Below, one piece after another: positions 16,802-23,523 of a DNA stretch of 64,000 bases (positions within the stretch are counted from its first letter, which is position 1; the number at the start of each line of letters is the position of its first letter). The notes below the pieces were generated by a model. It ran no database searches and had not been told where the DNA came from. It saw only the letters and a program-made list of their open reading frames with translations. The stretch is from Stutzerimonas decontaminans. Lineage in GTDB: Bacteria; Pseudomonadota; Gammaproteobacteria; Pseudomonadales; Pseudomonadaceae. Position numbers and translations under genes: made by a program. The stretch covers positions 124,001 through 188,000 of the forward strand of contig NZ_CP007509.1 of NCBI RefSeq assembly GCF_000661915.1. The letters are read 5' to 3'.

Positions 16802-17404
16802 TCAAACCACGCGCAGCACGGGCGGCAGCTTCGGCCCGAAGGGTGCGCCGGGTGCGAACGGATCGGGTAGCGCTCCCTCTGGTGCGGTGCGGATGAAGTC
16901 AGCCATAGCCAGTAGGCAGGCTTTATACAGCGGTCCGCCATTGCCCCAGGCGGCGCCGTGCCCCGTTGCGCTGTCCTCCAGGCAGGCAATAAAGACCAGC
17001 GCCGTAATGTTGGTGTCGCCGTCGCGGATCGCTTGTGCTCGATGCGCGGGGTTCACGCTCAGCAGATCGCACAGCCGATCAAATCCAAGTGCCGCCGTGG
17101 TACTGGTGCTTTGCAGGATGACGGCCCGGCCTATCCCGATCAGCGCCCGGTTCATACCTTCCAGCGATTCGGCTTCGTGCGCCCTGGCTTGCTGCTCCAG
17201 GTTGGCAACGGCTGCGGCAGTGAATGGCAAAAAGGCTTTCAGCTTGGCGGCTTTACGTCGCAATGCGCGGCGCTCTTGGTGGATCGTTGCGCGCTCATGA
17301 CAAAAAAGGCGACACACCCGGCGCATGGCGATTAGTTGCGTGCTCACGCTGGCGCCTGGCTTGTCGGCTATGTTGGCGAGTGCTCGAATCTGGCTGGCTT
17401 TCAT
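16802..17404 (-). CDS. Hypothetical protein of the integrative element
   Basis: 200 residues, no family recognised. A helical N-terminal half with a basic segment (ERRALRRKAAKLKAFLPF) is followed by GMNRALIGIGRAVILQ and a Pro-rich tail (GALPDPFAPGAPFGP). No signal peptide or membrane segment is apparent. The start ATG overlaps the stop of the preceding gene by 4 bases (17401-17404), so it is the distal gene of the primase-ATPase operon and is likely co-expressed with replication functions. Confidence 0.65.
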   Translation of the reverse strand: MKASQIRALANIADKPGASVSTQLIAMRRVCRLFCHERATIHQERRALRRKAAKLKAFLPFTAAAVANLEQQARAHEAESLEGMNRALIGIGRAVILQSTSTTAALGFDRLCDLLSVNPAHRAQAIRDGDTNITALVFIACLEDSATGHGAAWGNGGPLYKACLLAMADFIRTAPEGALPDPFAPGAPFGPKLPPVLRVV

Positions 17405-17736
17405 GGGTTCGGCTCCTTTGGTGCGCCGTCTAGTTCGGCATCAGCCCAGCGCCAGCGAGCGGCGGCCAGGGCTTCGGAATAGGTCATTGGCTGGCCGACC
17501 ATGTAGCCAATCGGCTGGCCTGCTCGGGTGATCCTCCAGGCGGTGCGCTTCGGTTCGCTGGTGGGCAAGTGCGTCGAGTCGTTGGCCGCGTTCAGTTCGG
17601 CCAGCAGCTCGGCAAGGTGCTCGCGTATGAAGTGGCGCAAGGGGTCGGTGATGCGCTCGACGGGCGAGACGCGCAGCCGGTCGGCCACGCTCTCGACAGT
17701 CAGACCAGCCCGGCGCAGGTAGTCCAAGGCGGCCAT
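17401..17736 (-). CDS. Hypothetical protein with TubC-N-like docking fold
   Basis: 111 residues. The first 50 (LDYLRRAGLTVESVADRLRVSP to LAELLAELNAA) follow the pattern of the small TubC N-terminal docking domain: LRxAGLxV, DRLRVSP and a final xxLLAxL helix. The rest ends with MVGQPMTYSEALAAARWRW. Such domains mediate protein-protein contacts, so this may be an adaptor for the ATPase encoded just upstream. It overlaps both neighbours (TAATG with the ATPase stop, 4 bases with the next gene). Confidence 0.65.
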   Translation of the reverse strand: MAALDYLRRAGLTVESVADRLRVSPVERITDPLRHFIREHLAELLAELNAANDSTHLPTSEPKRTAWRITRAGQPIGYMVGQPMTYSEALAAARWRWADAELDGAPKEPNP

Positions 17737-19256
17737 TAGCCGAAGTACTCCGCGTTGTCTTCGGTCTGTACCCCCTTTGGATCGGTAACATGGTTACAAC
17801 CCGCGCCGTTACTGGCTTTCAGCCCGTTTTGATCGGTAACGGCAGCGCTCCGTGTTACGGTTTCAAAATCGCTGGAAGCCGCATGGTTGCTGGCTTGTAA
17901 CCGTGTTACCGATTTTCCGGGGGTGTCGGCGGACAGATACCGCTTAAAGGCTTCCTCGAACTGCTCCCGTTTGTACCCTTTGGCAGTCTTGAAGCCGATG
18001 CGATGGGCGCCGGGCTTGATCCCGAACTCAGAAAGCCGCTTGGAAAGCTGGTGCGGTGTCATGGGCTTGCCCCGGTTCCACGCTGCCCACGGTGCTTCCT
18101 CATCTTCGGCAAGTGCCTCCAATAGATCAGCGGTCGCCAGACGCTCGGTGCGGCGGGTGTCGAAAGCGTCGCGGATTGAAGCCAGCAGCTCAGCGCCAAT
18201 GCTCGGCGTGTCTTCCTCCAGGCCGTGAAGTGTCGCGGCGGCGTTGCGGGCAATGCGTGGCCAATTGCCCCCGGCCACTTCGGCAACCGCTAGCAGCGGC
18301 TCCCAGCAGTCGTTGGCGCGGTCGTTCAAGCCATCCACCTCGGCGGGCCTGGCCGTTCGGATGGCTTCCCGATTGTCGATGGCGAAGCGCGCCAGCTTGC
18401 TTACCAGCTCGGCGAAGGCAGCGGGGTCGGCGTGGCGAATCTTTACGGTACGCTCCCCCGGCAGCTTGCGGCGCAGGCGCAGCGGAATGCTCCGGTCGGA
18501 CAGGGTGTCTGCAATCTTCCCGATGCCGCACAGCGCCTTTGCGCCCCATACGTTGAACCGGGTGGGCATGTGGTCATCGCCGACGCAGCGAATCACGAAA
18601 GCGGAGTCGCGGGTAAACCCGGCATTGAGAATGCCCCGCGCTTCCTCATGCTCGGCCAAGAAGGCGTCCACCTCGTCAATCAGCAGTGTCGGCGTCCACA
18701 GCTCCAGGGCGCGGAACAACGCAGCCGGTGCGATATTGGAAACGGCCAGCGGACGGCAGGCGAGACGCGACAGCACGCCAAGCATTACCGTTTTCCCGCA
18801 ACGCTTCTCCGGGGCGGTGATGTTGGCAATCGGTGCGACGTTCACCACGTCCACAAACCAAGTGAAGGCGGCCCAAAGCGCGGCGGCGTGGACCGTGGCC
18901 GGGTCGGCTATCACATGGCGTCGAATGATCGTGGTCAGCGCTTCCAGCAGCTCGGCACCGTCTACCAGTTCAGGCCATAGCGTCACTTCGGGGAACAGCT
19001 CGTCGGTGCCCGCCGTAGCTTCGTTGGCGGCGCTGGTCAGCTTGTCCAGGTCAGCCATGCTTACCGTCTTGGCTTCCTTTACCGCGTGGCGAATGCGTGC
19101 CCAGCGCGCCGGGTCGGCGTCTCTCACCTGGCGCAGCAAGGCCAGCACCTCGGGTTCGAAGATGGCGCCGGGATCTTGTTTGCTCCTGGCGAGCGCGTCC
19201 GCGATGGGATCGGGTGCCGGTACAGGTTCGGGGATCAGTTCGGCCAGGTTGCTCAT
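17736..19256 (-). CDS. DUF3631 replicative helicase-like ATPase
   Basis: 506 residues from the ATG at 19254-19256, which overlaps the primase stop as ATGA. The DUF3631 core has a Walker A variant APEKRCGKT (148-156) and a Walker B region TLLIDEVDAFL with acidic pair Asp194-Glu195. LWPELVDGAELL precedes it and SIPLRLRRKLPGE follows, both usual in this family. C-terminal residues after about 410 are low-complexity. DUF3631 proteins are paired with Toprim primases in satellites and plasmids and are thought to act as replicative helicases; that role is inferred. Confidence 0.88.
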   Translation of the reverse strand: MSNLAELIPEPVPAPDPIADALARSKQDPGAIFEPEVLALLRQVRDADPARWARIRHAVKEAKTVSMADLDKLTSAANEATAGTDELFPEVTLWPELVDGAELLEALTTIIRRHVIADPATVHAAALWAAFTWFVDVVNVAPIANITAPEKRCGKTVMLGVLSRLACRPLAVSNIAPAALFRALELWTPTLLIDEVDAFLAEHEEARGILNAGFTRDSAFVIRCVGDDHMPTRFNVWGAKALCGIGKIADTLSDRSIPLRLRRKLPGERTVKIRHADPAAFAELVSKLARFAIDNREAIRTARPAEVDGLNDRANDCWEPLLAVAEVAGGNWPRIARNAAATLHGLEEDTPSIGAELLASIRDAFDTRRTERLATADLLEALAEDEEAPWAAWNRGKPMTPHQLSKRLSEFGIKPGAHRIGFKTAKGYKREQFEEAFKRYLSADTPGKSVTRLQASNHAASSDFETVTRSAAVTDQNGLKASNGAGCNHVTDPKGVQTEDNAEYFG

Positions 19257-20173
19257 TGGTTCGCCTCCCGCCACTGGCGCAGGTCGTTGAAGTCGGAAAG
19301 GTTCAGCGGCTCCGCTCCACCCCAGGGCGGCAGCACCAGGCCACAGCCAAGCACGGCGGCGGCTTGAGTGGCTGCGGTGCGTCCGGGATTGCCTTCGGTC
19401 TGGCGGTCGTCGTCTCCCGCGATAATCAACGGGCTCTCGGGGTAGTGCCGTTGGAGCTGGCGCCCGACTTCCAGCAGGTTGCCCGCATTCATGGCACAGG
19501 CCACGGCGGCGCCGTTGTGCTCGTGGATGGTCGCGCCGGTTGCCCAGCCTTCGCAGACGTACAGCGGTTGGCCTGGCTCCAGTGCGCCGATGGGCGAATA
19601 GCAGCCCTTCACCCGGCCCCCGGACAGAAACCGCTTGCCGCCGTCCGCTGCGATGCGTTGCAGGTTGACCAGTACGCGCCCCAGGTAGAGCGGCACCAAT
19701 AGAACGTCGCCACGTTGGCGCAGGCCGTGCGGCCGGCAGCCCTTGGCGCTCAGGTAAGGGTGATGCGGATCAGCCGGGGCGCTGGTGCTCCACAGTCGCT
19801 GCGCCTCGATGGCTGCGGCTTGCTGGCGCTGGTGCTGCTCCGCTTCGCGCTGGTGGCGGGCCTGCTCAACCCGCTGGCGGATCAATTCGGCCTCCATCGG
19901 GTCGGCTGGTTTGCGGCTGCTCCAGGTGCTCGAACCTCCCGCCTTCCAGCTACCGAACGCACCCGACGCGATGCCGTCCAGGTGTAGGACGTACCAGCCG
20001 TTAAGCGTGCCGGGCTTGTCGTCTGGCACGCGGAAACGGTGAATGGTGCCGTCTGCTACTGGCAGCCAATCCAGCGGCCCGAACGTGGCTTGCAGGGCGT
20101 CGCGGAAGGCCAGTTCGGCTTTCTCCAGGCAAGCCGATCCCCTCGGCGCACGGGCGCCGTTTTGAATGGTCAT
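19253..20173 (-). CDS. Toprim-domain DNA primase of the element
   Basis: 306 residues. The N-terminal part carries the P4-type primase motif region (DGIASGAFGSWKAG, 66-79) and a glutamine-rich coil (about 98-120). The C-terminal Toprim domain has the catalytic glutamate in YVCEGWATG (Glu208) and the acidic run Asp254-256 in IIAGDDDRQ. No zinc-ribbon cysteines are evident, so it may be a stand-alone Toprim primase. It would prime replication together with the DUF3631 ATPase. Its N-terminal GSACLEK repeats in the AlpA-like protein at 21216-21470. Confidence 0.88.
   Translation of the reverse strand: MTIQNGARAPRGSACLEKAELAFRDALQATFGPLDWLPVADGTIHRFRVPDDKPGTLNGWYVLHLDGIASGAFGSWKAGGSSTWSSRKPADPMEAELIRQRVEQARHQREAEQHQRQQAAAIEAQRLWSTSAPADPHHPYLSAKGCRPHGLRQRGDVLLVPLYLGRVLVNLQRIAADGGKRFLSGGRVKGCYSPIGALEPGQPLYVCEGWATGATIHEHNGAAVACAMNAGNLLEVGRQLQRHYPESPLIIAGDDDRQTEGNPGRTAATQAAAVLGCGLVLPPWGGAEPLNLSDFNDLRQWREANQ
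20120..20141. repeat. 22-bp repeat shared with 21417-21438
   Basis: A 22-base segment inside the primase 5' region recurs with one mismatch at 21417-21438 in the 5' region of the AlpA-like gene. Both are read in the same frame and encode GSACLEK. It could be a recombination scar, a shared N-terminal tag or an embedded regulator site. Confidence 0.6.
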
Positions 20174-20176
20174 GAT

Positions 20177-20494
20177 TTAGCCCTCTGCGGTCGGGGACGG
20201 TGCGACGGCCTTGCGGCAGTGTTGTTCCTCCACCGCGCCGTTCGAGGTATCGACCAGCCTGCTCGACAGCTTGCCCAGCGAGTTGATCAGCCAGCCGATA
20301 TTTCGGGCGGTGTCCTTCTCCAACTCGCCAGCGTCGGCGGTGAAGGCCAGCAGCTCACCAATTGCGGCGATTCCAAGCGTCAGGTTCAGAACCTCGCAAT
20401 CGGCTGTGCGCTCGATGGCTTCGAGCTTGTCATCCGAGTAATCGTTAAGAACCATCGGATCGGGCAGTAGGTGGCTCCAGCAAACGGGCTTCAT
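20177..20494 (-). CDS. Hypothetical protein of the integrative element
   Basis: 105 residues, family not recognised. It is acidic, with helical segments NLTLGIAAIGELLAFTADAGELEKD and NIGWLINSLGKLSSRLVD, and an N-terminal Trp-containing MKPVCWSHLLPDP. No signal peptide. It overlaps the preceding 52-residue gene by 4 bases and ends 3 bases before the primase start, so all are one transcript. Confidence 0.7.
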   Translation of the reverse strand: MKPVCWSHLLPDPMVLNDYSDDKLEAIERTADCEVLNLTLGIAAIGELLAFTADAGELEKDTARNIGWLINSLGKLSSRLVDTSNGAVEEQHCRKAVAPSPTAEG

Positions 20495-20649
20495 TGCACA
20501 CCCCCTACGGTTTCCAGGGAGCGGGCGCGGGCCATCGCTTCGTTGTAGCGGCGCAGGCGGACGGACAGGGACGAATCAGCGCGCAGCGCGGCGAAGGCGC
20601 GGGCCTTCCAGGCGGCGGCATGGGTGGACGGATTGCGGGTGGTTTGCAT
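20491..20649 (-). CDS. Small basic protein, first gene behind C4-like RNA
   Basis: 52 residues starting MQTTRNPSTHAAAWKARAFA; basic, Ala/Arg-rich and helical. The ATG at 20647-20649 follows a strong AAGGAG ribosome site (20657-20662). A longer in-frame reading to 20949 would run through the terminator and structured RNA and is rejected. Its ribosome site lies in sequence complementary to the C4-like RNA, so its translation and read-through into the primase operon are probably repressed by that RNA. Position matches icd of P1 and kil of P4, but no homology is claimed. Confidence 0.75.
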   Translation of the reverse strand: MQTTRNPSTHAAAWKARAFAALRADSSLSVRLRRYNEAMARARSLETVGGVQ

Positions 20650-20654
20650 GGGTG

Positions 20655-20694
20655 TAGCTCCTTGGATTGTGGAGCTGCCACGAACCGTCGCCAA
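20655..20694 (-). promoter_or_regulatory. Second antisense target pair and hairpin over ribosome site
   Basis: In the RNA sense, UUGGCGA (20694 to 20688) and AUCCAAGG (20667 to 20660) are complementary to UCGCCAA and CCUUGGAU of the C4-like RNA. The second segment includes the AAGGAG of the 52-residue gene. In addition AGCUCC / GGAGCU (20676-20671 with 20661-20656) can form a hairpin that hides the ribosome site, and GUGGCAGCU (20681-20673) can pair instead with AGCUGCCAC (20713-20705), giving alternative states. Confidence 0.65.
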
Positions 20695-20704
20695 ACGATT
20701 AAGG

Positions 20705-20785
20705 GTGGCAGCTGTACGCGGGTTGGCGAACCGGCATCCAAGGGAACCGGCAGACCTTTCGGTCTCCCACGCACAGCCGCCATAA
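20705..20785 (-). ncRNA. C4/CI-like antisense RNA
   Basis: The RNA can fold as a three-way junction. The closing stem is GCUGUGCGUGGG (20777-20766) with CCCGCGUACAGC (20722-20711), 12 pairs including G-U. It encloses a hairpin AGACC-GAAA-GGUCU (20765-20752) and a second hairpin with GCCGGU arms whose 10-base loop shows CCUUGGAU (20743-20736). Single-stranded UCGCCAA (20729-20723) follows. Both exposed segments are complementary to target pairs on either side. This matches the architecture known for C4 RNA of P1/P7 and CI RNA of P4. Exact ends are estimated. Confidence 0.72.
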
Positions 20786-20798
20786 CGGACTGCGGGCA

Positions 20799-20832
20799 CA
20801 AAAAAAGCGCCAGCTGTCTGCGGTGCGGCGCT
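20799..20832 (-). terminator. Intrinsic terminator in leader ahead of C4-like RNA
   Basis: Stem AGCGCC (20832-20827) with GGCGCT (20811-20806), 15-base loop, followed on the minus strand by seven T residues. It sits between the first antisense target pair and the C4-like RNA, so RNA pairing could control read-through here. Confidence 0.75.
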
Positions 20833-20838
20833 TGTGCG

Positions 20839-20861
20839 CCTTGGATAGTTCGGGTCGCCAA
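20839..20861 (-). promoter_or_regulatory. First antisense target pair (seqA-like)
   Basis: UUGGCGA (20861 to 20855) followed by AUCCAAGG (20846 to 20839) in the RNA, in the same order as the second target pair at 20694-20660. Both are perfectly complementary to UCGCCAA and CCUUGGAU of the C4-like RNA. Only a few bases separate this pair from the terminator stem. Confidence 0.65.
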
Positions 20862-20892
20862 ACCCGGTCGCTGAATTTGCAGCAACGGGCGA

Positions 20893-20921
20893 ACCATAGC
20901 GCCGCTGGTGCTTATTGGCAA
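20893..20921 (-). promoter_or_regulatory. Candidate sigma-70 promoter for C4 leader and replication operon
   Basis: Minus-strand TTGCCA (-35, 20921-20916), 17-base spacer, TATGGT (-10, 20898-20893). Transcription would start near 20886, just upstream of the first target pair. Confidence 0.55.
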
Positions 20922-20945
20922 TCGGGAAGCGCAAGCGCGGTGTGT

Positions 20946-21215
20946 TCATTCGGTCGCCTCCGCGCTGGTGCTGCTCAGGTAGTAAAGGGCAACGCCGTTG
21001 TGGGTGATGCCGTCCTCATCCGTCAGAGTGACCCGCTCGGTGCGGATGGGGTGGCCAGCAGAGCGCAACTCCTTGATGCGCCCCCCAGGGTGCATGACGT
21101 GAAGCTCACGGCGGGCGGTGAACGTGTCTAGGGCGCCGATCCGTAGCCGTGCCAGCAGGCGGGCGCGCTGTGCTTCGACACTGGTGCTATGGCGCTGTGT
21201 TGTTTTGTCAGCCAT
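20946..21215 (-). CDS. Winged-helix HTH protein (HTH_39-like)
   Basis: 89 residues. RARLLARLRIGALDTFTARRELHVMHPGGRIKELRSAGHPIRT is the pattern of the small helix-turn-helix domains found in phage genes, with recognition helix around GGRIKELRSAG, followed by a wing-like strand pair (ERVTLTDEDGITHNGVALYYL). It probably binds DNA, perhaps regulating the element. It starts immediately after the AlpA-like stop codon and ends just before the promoter of the C4-like leader, closing the regulator operon. Confidence 0.75.
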   Translation of the reverse strand: MADKTTQRHSTSVEAQRARLLARLRIGALDTFTARRELHVMHPGGRIKELRSAGHPIRTERVTLTDEDGITHNGVALYYLSSTSAEATE

Positions 21216-21470
21216 TTATGCAGCCTCCCCGCGTTGAGCAGCGAGCGAATCGCACCACTGCAAAATTTCCGATTCCACCCAAGCGACCGACTTCGGCCCA
21301 AGTGTTACTTGAGCCGGGAAGGTTCCGGCAGCAATGCGCCGGTAAATTTCGGATGTGGAAAGGCTGGTGTAGTCCTTCACCTTGGCCATTTTGATAAAGC
21401 GGCGAGGGGGTGTGACTTTCTCTAGGCAAGCCGATCCCATAACCCCGTCGCGGGGCTTCGAAGTCATCAT
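21216..21470 (-). CDS. AlpA-family regulator / excisionase (second copy)
   Basis: 84 residues. The C-terminal 57 (MAKVKDYTSLSTSEIYRRIAAGTFP and WVESEILQWCDSL) are a clear AlpA-type MerR-like DNA-binding domain. The start at 21470 has a GGGAGG ribosome site made from the end of the preceding gene, giving a 27-residue N-terminal extension with GSACLEK; starts at 21440 or 21389 are possible. AlpA proteins activate integrase or excision genes in cryptic prophages. Two AlpA-like genes in tandem suggest divided roles, such as excision versus transcription. Confidence 0.85.
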   Translation of the reverse strand: MMTSKPRDGVMGSACLEKVTPPRRFIKMAKVKDYTSLSTSEIYRRIAAGTFPAQVTLGPKSVAWVESEILQWCDSLAAQRGEAA

Positions 21471-21472
21471 TG

Positions 21473-21655
21473 TTAAGCCTCCCGTTTGGTCAGGAAGGCG
21501 TCAACGAACTCGGGATTCCAGCGCACCGAGCGCCCAAAGCGAACCGGGGACGGAAAGCCTGGAGCCTTGCTCCAGCGCCAGAAAGTCGTGCGGGAAACCT
21601 GATAGCGTTCGCACAGCTCGGCTACAGGTCGGTAGATAGGGTTTTTGGTCTGCAT
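21473..21655 (-). CDS. AlpA-family / excisionase-like DNA-binding protein (first copy)
   Basis: 60 residues from the ATG at 21653-21655 (AAGGACC ribosome site). YRPVAELCERYQVSRTTFWRWSKAPGFPSPVRFGRSVRWNPEFVDAFL is the AlpA/excisionase winged-helix pattern, with helix-turn-helix around VSRTTFWRW and a final helix EFVDAFL. A longer in-frame reading to 21814 covers non-coding sequence. It is the first gene of the leftward regulator operon and faces the candidate plus-strand small RNA at 21767-21909. Confidence 0.85.
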   Translation of the reverse strand: MQTKNPIYRPVAELCERYQVSRTTFWRWSKAPGFPSPVRFGRSVRWNPEFVDAFLTKREA

Positions 21656-21730
21656 GGATTGGTCCTTGTGCAGTTGGTCAAAAACCCGAGGGGGACAGTA
21701 TGCCTCCGGTCCCCTAGGCGGGGTCATGCA

Positions 21731-21760
21731 TTGACGTATCAATGCCGGTGGCAATACAGT
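21731..21760 (+). promoter_or_regulatory. Candidate plus-strand promoter upstream of hairpin RNA
   Basis: TTGACG (21731-21736), 18-base spacer, TACAGT (21755-21760). It would drive rightward transcription into the hairpin series ending at the terminator at 21878-21909, divergent from the first AlpA-like gene. Confidence 0.4.
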
Positions 21761-21766
21761 CTGCGG

Positions 21767-21909
21767 CACACGCATACAACTGCGTGTTGTAGAAGCCCAT
21801 CTCAAAAGCTTCATCCCTCGGGGGTCGTTAACTGGCTTGCCGGTTACAGACGTTGGTAGCGTCTATCCCCATCGAAGGCCCAGCGTTGGTAGCGCTGGGC
21901 TTTTCTTTG
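21767..21909 (+). ncRNA. Candidate small RNA with twin identical loops
   Basis: No protein gene is on this strand here, yet it ends in a good terminator. Three hairpins follow one another: AACTGG-CTTG-CCGGTT (21830-21845), AGACG-TTGGTAG-CGTCT (21848-21864) and GCCCAGCG-TTGGTAG-CGCTGGGC (21878-21900), the last followed by TTTTCTTTG. The last two have the same 7-base loop. The start is estimated from the promoter candidate. Function unknown; it could be a regulatory RNA of the element. Confidence 0.42.
21878..21909 (+). terminator. Plus-strand intrinsic terminator inside element
   Basis: 8-bp stem GCCCAGCG / CGCTGGGC with 7-base loop TTGGTAG, followed by TTTTCTTTG. No minus-strand T-tract, so it acts on rightward transcription. 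Confidence 0.7.
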
Positions 21910-22070
21910 TCTGCGATCCTACAGCTGCCGTGCTGTACCGTGGTGTTACTGCGACCACCGCACGGTTGCTGTATGTCTAGCCAGTGGCCCCGATGTTACT
22001 TGTGCCGTTATTGAGTTTCAAAGCCTGTCTACGCGGTGCTGTCTAAAACTTGCGCCCAGCAAGTGCCCTT

Positions 22071-22140
22071 AGATAAAGCTAAAACACCTTAAAGCACCCT
22101 AAAGCACCCCAGCGCACCCAATAGTACGTATTGGTACGCT
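22071..22140. repeat. 10-bp phased repeats between integrase and AlpA genes
   Basis: Four imperfect decamers stand exactly in register at 22081-22120 (AAAACACCTT, AAAGCACCCT, AAAGCACCCC, AGCGCACCCA), preceded by AGATAAAGCT. Two further units (TAGTACGTAT, TGGTACGCTT) continue at 10-base spacing. One repeat per helical turn suggests cooperative protein binding on one DNA face, for example by AlpA or integrase. Confidence 0.6.
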
Positions 22141-22194
22141 TCAATCTATATGTATCAAATTGTTTCTGTTGCGCTTACGGGTTGCACTGGTTGC

Positions 22195-23418
22195 TTAAGC
22201 CTTGCGCTTGATGCTCACCACGTTGGCGCCGCCGCATAGCGCGTCTATCGAGTCGGCCCAGGCTTGCATCATCTCCCGGCGCTGCTCCAGATAGGTGGCG
22301 TGGTTGTAGGTGTCGCGGATTTCGTCGTTGTCGCCATGGGCTAACTGGCGTTCGATCCAGTCCCGGTTATAGCCGCGTCCGTTGAGTTCGGTGCTCAGCA
22401 AGTGGCGGAAGCCGTGGCCGGTCTGGCGCCCTTCGTAGCCCATCAGGCGCAGCGCCTTGTTTATCGTGTTCTCCGACATTGGCCTGTCGGGGTTCTGCTG
22501 CCCTGCAAACACTAGTGGGTAATCGCCCGTGATCTCCTTGAGCTGGCGCAGGATGGCGACGGCTTGGCGGGGTAGGGGCACCACATGCGGGCGGCGGGCT
22601 TTCATGCGCGCTTTCGGAATGGTCCAGGTCGCGCCGTCTAGATCGAACTCCGACCAGGGCGCCTGGCGCAGCTCACCAGGTCGAACGGCAGTCAGCACCA
22701 GCAAGCGGATGGCGCAGCGGGTCAGGGTGTTAAGCGTGGTCGATTCGATCTTGCCCAGCAGCTCGGGCAGTTCGGCAAAGGCAACGTGCGGATGGTGGCG
22801 GGTGGCTTTCGGTGGAGCGGCTACCACGTCCAGATCGGTGGCCGGGTTGGCTTCGACCACGCCACTAGCCAGACCGAAGCGGAATATCTGGTGTAGCCAT
22901 TGGCGAATCTTGCCAGCGGCGTTCAGCGTGCCCCGCGCTTCGACCTTGCGCACCAGTTCGACCAGTTCCGGGCGGGTGATGGCTTTAACCGGACGCGCAC
23001 CGATGCCGGGTATCAGGTCGTTTTCCATATACAGCCGCGACTTGTAGGCGGTGCTTTCGGCCCAGCGTGGCGCGTTGTAGGCGTACCACTCCCGCGCCAG
23101 TGTCTCGAACGTCACGCCATCGGCCCGTTGCGCTTGTTTGGCGGCTTTTTTCTCTGCGCTGGGGTCAGCCCCATGGGCCAGCAGTTCGCGTGCATCTGTG
23201 CGCCTCTGGCGGGCTTGCTGTAGCGACACGGCAGGGTAAGCGCCCAAGGCCAGCCGCTTTTCCTTTCCATCGAAACGGTACTTGAGGCGCCACAGCTTCG
23301 AGCCGTTGGGCGTGACCTCCAGATACAGCCCTTGGCCGTCCGTCAGCTTGTAGGGGCTGTCCTTGGGCTTGGCTACCTTGATCGCGCTGTCCGTCAGCGG
23401 CGTGGCTTTCCGTGGCAT
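22195..23418 (-). CDS. int: P4-type tyrosine integrase
   Basis: 407 residues. The N-terminal DUF4102-type domain (LTDSAIKVAKPKDSPYKLTD, LGAYPAVSLQQAR) is typical of P4-like integrases. Catalytic residues are Arg246 (AVRPGELR), His335 and Arg338 (HGFRH), His361 (LAHG) and Tyr376 (ATYLEQRREMM), so it appears intact. ATG at 23416-23418 is favoured by a GAGG site 8 bases upstream; an upstream GTG at 23427 is in frame. It lies next to the tRNA-Phe 3' end, its presumed target. A GACCG/CGGTC inverted repeat at 23447-23459 may be an operator. Confidence 0.95.
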   Translation of the reverse strand: MPRKATPLTDSAIKVAKPKDSPYKLTDGQGLYLEVTPNGSKLWRLKYRFDGKEKRLALGAYPAVSLQQARQRRTDARELLAHGADPSAEKKAAKQAQRADGVTFETLAREWYAYNAPRWAESTAYKSRLYMENDLIPGIGARPVKAITRPELVELVRKVEARGTLNAAGKIRQWLHQIFRFGLASGVVEANPATDLDVVAAPPKATRHHPHVAFAELPELLGKIESTTLNTLTRCAIRLLVLTAVRPGELRQAPWSEFDLDGATWTIPKARMKARRPHVVPLPRQAVAILRQLKEITGDYPLVFAGQQNPDRPMSENTINKALRLMGYEGRQTGHGFRHLLSTELNGRGYNRDWIERQLAHGDNDEIRDTYNHATYLEQRREMMQAWADSIDALCGGANVVSIKRKA

Positions 23419-23459
23419 GGGGCGCACCTCGTAGGGGCATAAATTTGACCGAACCGGTC

Positions 23460-23483
23460 ATGCCCCAAAGAATGCCCCTAAAG
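23460..23483 (+). repeat. Tandem 12-bp repeat near right end, candidate integrase arm sites
   Basis: ATGCCCCAAAGA and ATGCCCCTAAAG in tandem, with an inverted ATGCCCCTA copy at 23432-23440. They match the pair at 15656-15679 in sequence, 12-base spacing and orientation. Confidence 0.55.
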
Positions 23484-23523
23484 ATTGGGGCTTACAAGGG
23501 TTTCCACGGGAAGTATAGACAAC

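Noticed and set aside
16240..16896. Plus-strand frame of about 218 codons in the element
   Set aside because: Runs against the operon direction into the 3' end of another gene, has a basic low-complexity tail, and has no clear ribosome site or motif.
20650..20949. N-terminal extension of the 52-residue gene to 20949
   Set aside because: It would translate a terminator and a highly structured RNA; the AAGGAG site before 20649 marks the real start.
22081..22120. CRISPR-like array
   Set aside because: Repeats are 10 bases with no spacers, so they are phased binding-site repeats, not a CRISPR array. No other array was seen in the window.
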